Source: Solenopsis invicta
Lineage: Eukaryota > Arthropoda > Insecta > Hymenoptera > Formicidae
DNA length: 64,000 bases
Direction of reading: 5' to 3'
Assembly (NCBI RefSeq): GCF_016802725.1
Contig: NC_052664.1
Coordinates: forward strand, 11,248,016 to 11,312,015
The translations under genes and the position numbers were made by a program. The notes under the pieces were generated by a model. The model worked only from the letters and a program-made list of their open reading frames with translations, did not search any database and was not told the origin of the DNA. Below, piece after piece: positions 55,591-64,000 of the stretch. The number at the start of each line of letters is the position of its first letter. The first letter of the stretch is position 1.

Positions 55591-57309
55591 TTGCGTTTTG
55601 ATCGTAGTTGAGAACACAGCTTGAGGAAATGTCTATGAGTATCAATGAAGCGCAAAATGCGTTACTTGTATTAGAAGAACAAAATGACGCTAGAGAGATC
55701 GACATTTCACGAATGGAGCTAGAAAATAATAAACTTTTACAGAAATTAAACTGTCATGAAGAAGCGTTAAAAGAAAGTAAACAATTACTTGAAGATCAAG
55801 CGATGGAACATAAAATTATTGTAGACAAAGTGAGTTCAAATATAATGTTAAAATAAATTTTGAAACATTGATTACTGTGCATTATTAATATATGTGCGAA
55901 TCATTTATAGGCAAATTCTAGAATAGAAGAGCTTTCTGAAAAAATTAAACAATTTGAAAAAATAGAAAAAAATACAAAGGTAATATTTTTATAATGACTA
56001 TACATTTTATTATTATGTTGAAATTAAATTGTAAATAAATATTACTGAGGAATAAAAATGTCTTGTTATACACCTACAGGAAATCACTTTATTATTAGAG
56101 CAAGAACGAAACAAATGGAAATCTGCGGAAAATGAACTTATGCAGCAGCTTAAAGAAGAAAGAATACGACGAGAAGAAGCTGAAGAGTGAGTAATGTAGT
56201 ACAAAATTTTTGATCACAAATTTGAAAAATAATGACTATTTTTTTCTATGTAGGGAGGTCAAGAAATTTATAACGTTGAATGAAGTTCTTAAGAAGGATT
56301 ATAAAGAAATTGTTGAAAAATATGCTGATGTAATCGGTCATCAGAATCCTAAGCAAAGAATCAAACATGTGATTCGGCTTAAAGATAAGAACTACGAATT
56401 GGAACAGGTGTGTGGCATCGTTCCGCTTTCTGTAATTTTTGTGATATTTTTTTTAGCTTTTTTCTTTCTTTCTGTACTATATCGATAGACATTTTCAATG
56501 GAATTATCGCCACGATATTGTTAAAAATATATGAAAATATTTGTACATAATTTTATAATTTAGGCACTCGGGTAGGCCTGATAAATACAATTGTTATAAA
56601 ATTGTGGCAAGGAATTCTGGTTCATATATATTCTAATTATTATGTAAATAATGTTGACTCTCCGTTTTGTAAAATTCTAAGTTGTGTGATCTTTCTTCAT
56701 TTTATGAATTAGTAAACCTTTTAAAGTAATGTTTTTTTTTTTCATGTTACTCTCTTGCTGTTATCATATTTGCATGTATGTATCATATATTACAGTAAAA
56801 AAAAAGTAATTATAGATAAAGCGAAAAATAGTTCATTTTGTGCATGTGTCATAAAAATAAGAACAAAGGAGAAATTTTACACCAAGAAAAATGTTTGATC
56901 GTATTAACTTCATAAAAAGGAGATTTGGCTGTGTATTATTTTCCTAATTATGTTTTATAGTATGGATTTTATAGAAATAAATATTTTTGTCTCTAAGAAA
57001 ATCTAAATTGCGTTTTTATTTATCCAATAGAGCTCACAATCAAATTTGTTATAATAATAAATAAGTATTATGACATCATATATTTATATTTTTATATATT
57101 TTTTTTGTATCTCTGATTGAAAATGATTTTTTTAGGAATTGTTAAACAAGACCAGATTAGTGGAGCAACAACAAAAAACCATAGAAAAATTGAAAGCGGA
57201 AGAAAAGCGATCTCACTGGAAAGGCAAGGAAAATGTAGGAATGGTACATTCCACTCCTATTTCTTCTCCACATAAAACATTGACGCCATTAAAAGATCGA
57301 AATGATTAA
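42616..57309 (+). CDS. HMMR: HMMR/RHAMM-like coiled-coil spindle protein
   Basis: Fifteen coding exons: 42616-42661, 50424-50587, 50938-51225, 51310-51534, 51606-52082, 53747-53929, 54026-54226, 54610-54804, 54874-55007, 55096-55468, 55608-55829, 55911-55979, 56080-56186, 56254-56407, 57136-57309. They join in frame to 1003 residues. In vertebrates the family binds microtubules and centrosomes through TPX2 and dynein and orients the spindle. Visible: N-terminus MSFSKARIQRFNELG then DAPPPGAYDPKF (human MSFPKAPLKRFND ... PSPGAYD); a long heptad-rich coiled coil from about residue 105 to 920, rich in Glu, Lys, Gln and Leu; the C-terminal block NPKQRIKHVIRLKDKNYELE at about 926-945, the HMMR C-terminal motif; and a tail SSPHKTLTPLKDRND with a TP site. 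The donor of exon 6 (AAT|GTACTG) is weak but the frame needs it. Most exons start and end in phase 0. The length is similar to or longer than human HMMR (about 725). Confidence 0.88.
43779..43832. repeat. Perfect 24-bp-stem hairpin
   Basis: GAAACATACGCAATAATGAT then TTGT pairs perfectly with ACAAATCATTATTGCG then TATGTTTC around ATATGT. It is shorter than a normal pre-miRNA (54 nt in total) and has no bulges, so a MITE remnant or cruciform is more likely. Confidence 0.6.
46119..46152. repeat. 34-bp perfect palindrome
   Basis: AACTACACTGGGAGATA is followed directly by TATCTCCCAGTGTAGTT, with no spacer. Confidence 0.7.
47229..47257 (-). ncRNA. Degenerate hammerhead-ribozyme-like motif
   Basis: Minus strand: CTGATGA core, then stem II GACTC with loop CAAAGA and GAGTC, then AAAAC where a hammerhead needs GAAAC, then GTTCGAATGT, a near-palindrome that could be a minimal stem III. 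Penelope-like elements are known to carry hammerheads with a very short stem III. The G-to-A change in the core and the lack of a clear stem I suggest it is inactive. Confidence 0.4.
47974..48345 (-). pseudogene. GIY-YIG endonuclease domain of a Penelope-like element
   Basis: The frame opens at the inverted repeat and reads IKGQKNALPTNSKKNVVYKI, then ACKECDASYVGQTSRKLKTR, ITEHRNN and SVITEHRIEFNHKFDWE, with a stop after LLKKL. The VYK...YVGQT pair is the GIY-YIG core, the Arg in the KLKTR block and the Glu in the EVLDSERFL region are the expected catalytic positions, and the CKECDASYVG cysteines are typical of the retroelement version. The N-terminal RT part is cut off by the inverted repeat, so it is a fragment. 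A start within the fragment is not meaningful. Confidence 0.65.
49697..49763. repeat. 33-bp tandem duplication
   Basis: ATTTCATTCTAAGGCCGAAA then GACAACTTTCCCG occurs twice back to back (49698-49730 and 49731-49763). The two copies are identical, so it is recent. Confidence 0.8.
50793..50858. repeat. (TA)n(CA)n compound microsatellite
   Basis: A TA run then a CA run in HMMR intron 2. Confidence 0.9.
52083..53746 (+). other. HMMR intron 5, 1.66 kb
   Basis: An AT-rich intron with no recognisable repeat family. TGTTGATCTGTCAATGTTGA (about 52988) and TACGCACGTACACACGTG (about 53650) are small internal repeats. It ends in a 19-base poly-T tract before the acceptor. Confidence 0.45.
54315..54444 (-). 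mobile_element. 130-bp MITE, copy 5, in HMMR intron 7
   Basis: Starts GGCTTGTTTTCTATTTCTGC and ends GAAAACAAACAG; AGTA / TATA flanks. It fills about a third of a 383-bp intron while leaving the splice sites intact. Confidence 0.75.
55553..55592. repeat. (TTTA)n microsatellite before HMMR exon 11
   Basis: About ten TTTA units directly upstream of the acceptor ATCGTAG, where it may act as a polypyrimidine-like tract. Confidence 0.85.
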
Positions 57310-57365
57310 TCTCAAGCAATAGTTTAATAACTTGTCTTAAGTTATTAGTAGAGCTCGAACATTCA

Positions 57366-57514
57366 GGAGATCGATTGTGTATTACACAAGTTGAATGCAA
57401 ATTTACAAAAGTAAGCAAATTCACTAAAGTTTGACCAATAAAATTACAAATATTCTAATAAATTTACTGACTTTTGTAATTTTCACCAAATTGTATAATA
57501 CACAATCGATCTTC
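57366..57514. mobile_element. GGAGATCGATTGTGTAT hairpin just after HMMR
   Basis: GGAGATCGATTGTGTATTAC faces GTATAATACACAATCGATCT; the inner arms are AATTTACAAAAGTAAGCAAAT and inverse. Same family as 11552-11698 and 11716-11861. It starts 57 nt after the HMMR stop, and its apex GTTTGACCAATAAAATTAC supplies an AATAAA at about 57444, possibly the HMMR poly(A) signal. Confidence 0.65.
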
Positions 57515-60128
57515 AATCACAATTCTGTTTTGTGCGCCGAGAATCGCTGTGTGCGAATTGTGTGCATGCGCGCGTGTGTGTTTGCATTCAGCGGCAACGC
57601 CAAATAATAATTGACAATCGTCACACACACACACACACACAATCCGCAGCGGTTCTTTGCGCACGACACGAGATCGTGCCTGAACATTCGAGTCCTAGTT
57701 ATTAGTCTAGATTACAATTATTCGAATTGATTTATACTGGAATAATTTCTTGAGGAAAAACAGTTGCCGCGATAATTAATATTAATTTTATCTGTGTTAC
57801 AAAAGAGAATAATTCGAGAAATCTTTGAAAAATGTATATTTTTTTATAAAAGTTACAAAATTATTGTTAGTACTGTTAATTTTGCCATTATGCATTTCAA
57901 ACTGAAATACTATCGATACTGGTCGATACCATCGAAGAATATGTTATAAAAAATTTTCCTAATATATTTTACATTTTATGTAATTTAATAACATTTATAT
58001 TATATTTTATATGCGGCCATTGTACGGATGGCTTATTAATATAAAAACTCGCTATAAAAAAATTACCTTTTATATTAATATAATTTTAATAAATATCTAT
58101 TAAAAATTATTTTTTACATGTAACAATATGATTTTATATACATTTCTATACTTTGATATAATTCTTATTCATTACTAATTTTATGAAATTAATTTCTTCT
58201 ATATATAAAAAAAATGGCGAACGTTTCGAATTGTATCATTCAAGCAACATTATAGACGATTTTTTTTTTTCAATAAAACAATCCAAATATTTTGGCCTTC
58301 CAGCGTTTAAATTTGTTAAAATGAACTGGTTTAATATATAAATAATAGTTTATTTAATAGAAAATGAAGTATTTGACATGCGTGTTTATACATAGTTTGT
58401 TAATTATAATATTCCACGTAATATTCAGAAGAGATTAGGACAGATCTCGTTAGAGTTATCACTGACTTATCCACGTGATTGGACTTTATTATGCCCGGCC
58501 ATGCACCCAAAGTCACCGCGGTGTATTCGTATTATACATTCCGTCCGTGGCAGCTCTCGACACCCGTAATCACTGTAGATACTACTTTGAACTTCTCTCT
58601 AAGGTCAATAACTACATGAATTTTAAACATCGTCGACAACTTCGACGATCTAATTAGTTTCCACCTTATCAATGTCTCATCTATCGCTAACAACGGCCGC
58701 CCGGCCGTTCCCTAAAAACCGGCATTTCCGTGTCAAGCTACGAGACCTAAATAGCCTCGGTCCCTGTGTAACAAAACCCGGCGGATGTAATTTGCGGGGC
58801 GGGAACGGAAACTTTGGGATACGGATTCGCCGTAATTCAGATCGCACTGTAATTCAGATTTTATGCTTCGCGTGAGCCTGTCGCGTCGAATTAGTCGCGC
58901 CCTGACTTGGTCGACACATCGAGATGAATTTAGATGAATATAATATTACAATATTTTCAAATGCAAAGCATAGCTAATAACTCATTAACCCTTTAATGCT
59001 TCAGTCTGTGCATAACTGACTTTTATGAATTCGAATATTGAGGTAATCTAAACGAGATTGCAAAGCGAATCGGATTAATGCTGATAGCATATCGATTGCA
59101 TATAAGAGGAATTGCTTCCTTTATTTTCAGTATCGTAATTAATAGAATAAATTTTATGAGTGAGCAGATTGTTAAGTGAGTTAAACACACAAACTCTTGT
59201 TTATTATGAATCGTAAAAATTGCACATTAAAAAAAATGTGCGTGTATAAGAAAAATGTTTACATTTCTACGCATCTACTGGTAATCGCGAAAATGTTTAT
59301 CGACCGAACCTCGTGATTCTACATTAGAAAGTGTATGAATTTCTTATTACTATAATATTTATACATACTTTTTATTAAAATAACTTTGTATTAATAATAA
59401 TAAAAGAAAATCAACTATATTTATTATTTATTTGTTATTTATTACTGTAATAAAATTGTGAAACTAAACATTGTAAAATTAAGTATAAAGTAGGTAAAGA
59501 AATTATCAAGACTAAAATGAAAAATACCATTAAATTTAATTATTTATTGCAAATTTTATCCTTTTAGATGTAAAAGAAAAAGAATATTTCTATAACACAG
59601 TGAATATAAAATCTGTATAACGTGTATCATAAGAGAAAGGTACGATAGGAAGTTCGCAGAAACACCTCAAGAGAGCACTAGTATTCACATTTTAGAAGCG
59701 TATGAAGTATTGCACATTGCATTGGTCTGCGTACAATTGCTTATATTGTGCTAATTATCTAAATTTTATAGAATAAAACGTCTCTAAAAGAGTGAAAATT
59801 AAATTGTGCGATTTTTTGAATCTCTTGTAGAGTTAAAATTTATTCCTATAAATTAAAAATGGAGCATGTGCAATTTTTCCAGCAAACACCATATTACATC
59901 AATGTTTGTTATGTAACATACTTGTTATATAATAATTATATCGTTGAGTAGAACATTATAATTTAAAATAAGTTTCATAACTGTAACTTGATATTTCACT
60001 GGCTGGATTTCCATTCTACTGTCAGTCTAGAAAGAATATAATTATAATAACGTAATTTTACAAATTCTTGATTTACAAGTTGGACGCATAGAGGATTGCT
60101 TGATATACCAATTTAAATTATTATTCGT
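57515..60128. other. Intergenic stretch downstream of HMMR
   Basis: It begins with a GC-richer patch containing a (CA)n run (57623-57643). A GAACATTCAG / GAACATTCGA pair at 57358 and 57682 may be ends of an older inverted element. Positions 58480-58920 are moderately GC-rich with two short frames that have no recognised residues. The rest is AT-rich. No gene supported. Confidence 0.4.
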
Positions 60129-60169
60129 TAAAGCACGAAACGCATATATTGTATGCGTTTCGCGCTTTA
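60129..60169. repeat. Hairpin TAAAGCACGAAACGCATA
   Basis: TAAAGCACGAAACGCATA pairs with TATGCGTTTCGCGCTTTA (one mismatch) around TATTG. Confidence 0.6.
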
Positions 60170-60299
60170 AGTACATTACATTAAATGAATAAAGAAAAAA
60201 GTCAGTTTATGAGAAATCTGTAGGAGTCGATTTGTAAAATTTCCCCAAACACCCATGCAATTCGCATAAAATTACCAACGAAAAAATGATCAATCAATA

Positions 60300-61100
60300 A
60301 AAGTTCTTCGGCGGCGCGTGCAACGCAATCCTCGATCTGCGATCTTCGTGCAGAAATCGATCCTGGCCGTCAAGACATGACCTTGCTTTCGCAATCAGTT
60401 CTATTCTACGCGTCTACGGAAGGAGAGCTCTACCTGTTCCATGTCATTTGGGAACGACACGCACCCCTGGCAAGCGCCGAAAGGGGTGAGGGAGAGGAGC
60501 GGCGAGCAGCGGTTGGTTGCCGCTGCAAGGCTCTCGCTGCAGAAAAATTACCGGTTATTGCCATCGCGGCATGGCGTATGCACGGCACGGCGCGATGTCG
60601 AAGGTCCTTTGAAGGGGAGGGTCGGCGATTGACGTGCTTGCGAGCCTCCGCCGGCTAGCTGGCCGGAAGGGACACGAGCGTGAGAGAGCTTTCCCCGGGG
60701 CCACGATAATTACCCCCAATGGTCAGCGGGAAAGCGGGTCTCACCGTCTTTGGACGTTGTGCACGTCCAGATCCCTGTATTCTCCCGGTCCTCACATTAA
60801 GCCGCGCGGATTAACGGATACCCCCCTTTGACCTCCCCCTCCCCTTTCTATTGAAACCCGTGTTACATTTCCACCCTCCGCGCATCGATAGCGCGCCCGA
60901 TGGCACGTCCGCACGCGTGATTTCCTTGACAGATTCGAGTTGCGCGCGAAAACTCCGTCTTTCGTCGATTTCAATCGAATTCGATCTTTCGGTGTGCGCG
61001 CAATACAAGCGTTCATTGATTCGCTGTTTTCGATTAGCGTCGCATACAGACGGAGCTGCTACGATCTACGATTCTCGCTACTTGTGTGAGTATCGATGGG
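60300..61100. promoter_or_regulatory. GC-rich, CpG-containing island of unknown role
   Basis: About 800 bp well above the local GC level, with many CpG dinucleotides. Overlapping frames exist on both strands but none has a recognisable domain. It could be the promoter or 5' UTR of a gene that continues outside the window, an enhancer, or an old GC-rich repeat. No TATA box or splice donor can be singled out. Confidence 0.3.
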
Positions 61101-62803
61101 AATATAATTAAACGCGAGGCGCAAACGAAGTGTCTCTTATATGTGCTTGAGATACAATACCATAACAAATATCGCATACTGAGCTGGTTTAAAAATATTT
61201 GCACGCGTATTACAGATCTAGCGATTGATTCAATTTTGCTAACAGTTTGTATAAACAAGTTTTTATAAAAAAGAACAAGTATTATAATACAATATATTCA
61301 ATATAGATTGAAAATATTTAGTATCAGCAGCATTAATGTTCGCAAAAATAAAGCGCAAATAAAAAATACAGAAGTTACTAATATTGGCATACCACTTTGT
61401 TTCCGGATAATATTTTTTATACAAAAGCTAAAAATAAAGTTTCAGAAACATGAATACAAACTAAAAAGTGTTTTCTATGATGTAGCAGTTTTTATAATAC
61501 TGTTTCATATTTTGTAATAATTAATGTTTTCGCATCATAAAGATCGTCTGAGAACTTGAGCAAAATTAACACAAAAGGCAATAGTGGCAGAATTTAGACA
61601 CAGCCCCGTAGGGAAGAAGTTAACTATAAAATAAATTGATAAAAACTTAAGTAATTAAGTAATAAAATTTTTGTGTATTCAACCAAGTAATAATATTAAC
61701 CGACAAATAATAATATAACCATCAATCAACTGACTTATTTTGAGAAAAAAAAAGGTTAATTGGAATTTTAATTTACGATACATTCGCGTTTGGTTATTAG
61801 AATCATAAACACTTATGCCGTACACTATTTACGATCGCTGCAATAAATTACTTGTTAGTATCTTAAACTGAGAGTATCAACTACTATGCTAACACCGATC
61901 GTCGATGATTCTTTAAATAATTCTTTGCCGAATCGCGTGCAGCGTGCATTGTAAAAGACGATGATCTCGCGATGGCAGACGTTTCGTGACTGCGTTGTCG
62001 TTTGTATACACGCGAAAAAGAGACCAAGCGCGTGCAGGAACTCGGCGCAAATCCTACCCTGTACTAAGTATTAGTCGCGTCTTGCAAATGCAAAGGAGAC
62101 CCGAGTAATCCCGCACGTGTGACGCTGTAATTAAATATTTGTGCTAGGCGGGGAGGAGCAGCTCTTCCGACATAAGTTTACACGCCGTCTAATTAAAGAG
62201 GCAATTAACTTAATCGCACTGCGCTCATTCCTTACGAGTGCGCCTCGTCCGTGATTCGCGATACTTTTCCTGCGCTGTTCGGAAAGTTTTGCAAATTTTG
62301 TGTAGGATCGTACGTTGTAGTCAATATGACGTCTCCTTTCATGAGTTTTTCGCAGATATTAATAAACAAAACAACAAAAATAATGACTCAAACAACTAAA
62401 CTAATAATTTATAAGCATTGATTTAATAGAATCTAATAGAATAAATTTTACTGATTCTAATATAATTTAACATATTTAAAAAATATAAAATCGAAAAGAA
62501 TAGATCTAGCAAGTAGTTTTTTATTATTTTTATGATATCAATCACACGGTTAAAGAAAATAACACTAGAACGAGAATAATTAGTTTGTATAGTTTTTTTG
62601 ACTGCTGAATACAAATTCCAAATTGCTTCCTTACTGCTTGTCATAATTTTGAAAATTTTGCAGTTAAAATTGCAGAAAGGGTTATTTTCACGTATTTTGT
62701 AATACTATTATATGACGTGCCGGTAAAGTTTGTTGACTTTCAACATAAAAAGAATTTTTAGTGTCGGCTATGATTAATAAGATATTTAAAATGTTAATAA
62801 GAG

Positions 62804-62834
<31 letters not shown>

Positions 62835-64000
62835 GATGCATTACAGAAAAAGTGTGAATTTGATCATTGACCAAATAACTCTTTCGACTATATTTCTTTA
62901 ATCTTGAGAATTTTGTTAGGTTGCTACATATGAATTTGATGTTAAATTAACAAATTAAAATATATTTAATATAAAAAATATCAAAATTTAAAAAATGTCC
63001 GAATTTAAAAAAATAATTATGTAAGTCTTTCAACTGAATACAAATCTAATGCTAAAATTGGATTTAAAATAGTGGACAGCCGATAATACAGCCAATAAAA
63101 ATTAAATTATGTTTAAATTTTAACAAGAAAATCATACATAAACATTTTTCATATATGTATCCCATATTTAACCATAAATATTTTATTAAACATTATCGAC
63201 ATCCAAGATTCCTTTGAGAGTTAAAAGTCTTAACAATATATTTAATTTTGATTGCAATAAAATTTTTCCAGCATATCACAGATCGTAGTTAATATAACAA
63301 AGTACATGAAAGAATCTTTTTCTTTTGCAATTTAATTACCAATTTCTCAAATTTGTGATGTGACGGAGCATTTTAGAAACCTTTATATTCAACATCCAAA
63401 AAATAGGAAATGACTGATTTCATTCTGTTAAAATAAAAAATTATTTTTTGTTGACTGTGTTAATATACTGATTTAAAGTATTCGAAATACATAGTATTAA
63501 AAATATTTTTAAGATTATCCTTTTTATAAACATAGAAATTATTTATTTAAATTGTACAAATTATTAAAGTTATTGATGCCTCTTTATCCTTTAAAATTTA
63601 TTCTTCTCAATTTTTTTCAGTTTCTATATTGCAAATTGAAAAAGAATATTCTAGTGTTACCAATTATTAACCATTATCAATGATTATTAAATGACAGCAA
63701 TTTCGAAATTTATCGCGTAACGCGTAACAGATAATTATTACGTTTGTTTAAAAACTGCTGGGATAACATGTAAATAGAAATATTGCAATCAAATCATGAA
63801 ATTTAAGTATCTGTTTACACAAATGTCTGCAGCGACGATATAGTTTGTTGTAACGTCAATTGTATTATTGTTATAATGTAGAAGTCGACTCGTTAAGTGA
63901 CTTTTTGGCTGCAACCCAATAATTTTTACATGTAGTATTTATCATGAGTGTCTCGCAAACTAGTACTCAACCAGAATGGTGAACGGTGAATACGGTCGAA
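61101..64000. other. AT-rich terminal stretch, with a GC-richer patch at 61.9-62.3 kb
   Basis: Positions 61900-62340 are GC-richer and contain TCTAATTAAAGAGGCAATTAA, a cluster of TAAT-type homeodomain sites, which could be a conserved enhancer; that is inference. A (TA)n run lies at 62802-62824. Nothing codes convincingly. Confidence 0.35.

Overview
The window is eukaryotic nuclear DNA from an insect, most likely a hymenopteran and plausibly an ant. The background is very AT-rich, the genes are split by short GT-AG introns, and there is a dense layer of small palindromic transposons. The species call is inference from gene content and repeat style; no search was run.

Four protein-coding genes are supported. 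(1) A TRAF6-like E3 ligase, 13389-16352, plus strand, 5 coding exons (RING, one TRAF-type zinc finger, coiled coil, MATH). (2) A polyprenol reductase of the SRD5A3 family, 34394-37614, plus, 5 coding exons. (3) An OST3/OST6 (MAGT1/TUSC3) subunit of oligosaccharyltransferase, 37953-41081, minus, 8 coding exons. (4) An HMMR-like coiled-coil spindle protein, 42616-57309, plus, 15 coding exons with a 7.8 kb first intron. Genes 2 and 3 are tail-to-tail with 338 bp between their stop codons, and both serve N-glycosylation: SRD5A3 makes dolichol and OST3/6 helps transfer the glycan. Genes 3 and 4 are head-to-head across 1.5 kb.

The first 12 kb hold almost no genes. They are a nest of palindromic elements of 90-200 bp and a few longer terminal-inverted-repeat elements, with target duplications that can be read directly (TAA/TTA, TA, CTG-like, TTAA, and one 8-bp case). 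At 10.62-11.86 kb at least seven elements sit inside or against one another. Similar elements recur at 18.6, 20.3-21.5, 22.2-23.6 (a 1.4 kb fold-back), 30.2-33.7, 41.3-42.2 and 57.4 kb. Other relics are a LINE 3' end (17.4 kb), a Mutator-like transposase remnant (19.4-20.1 kb) and a Penelope-like GIY-YIG fragment with a hammerhead-like motif inside HMMR intron 1 (47.1-48.4 kb).

The most unusual stretch is a 1.65 kb GC-rich block at 24313-25959 with sharp edges, TGTAAC/GTTACA ends and flanking ATTT, best read as a solo LTR. Inside it, 25243-25651 carries a run of eleven hairpins. Every loop is exactly 8 nt with consensus AGAATNCC closed by a G-C pair, while the stems differ in sequence yet stay paired. 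This pattern of conserved loops and covarying stems is the best candidate here for something undescribed.

From 57.5 kb to the end there is AT-rich intergenic DNA with two GC-richer patches (60.3-61.1 and 61.9-62.3 kb) and no gene that can be supported.
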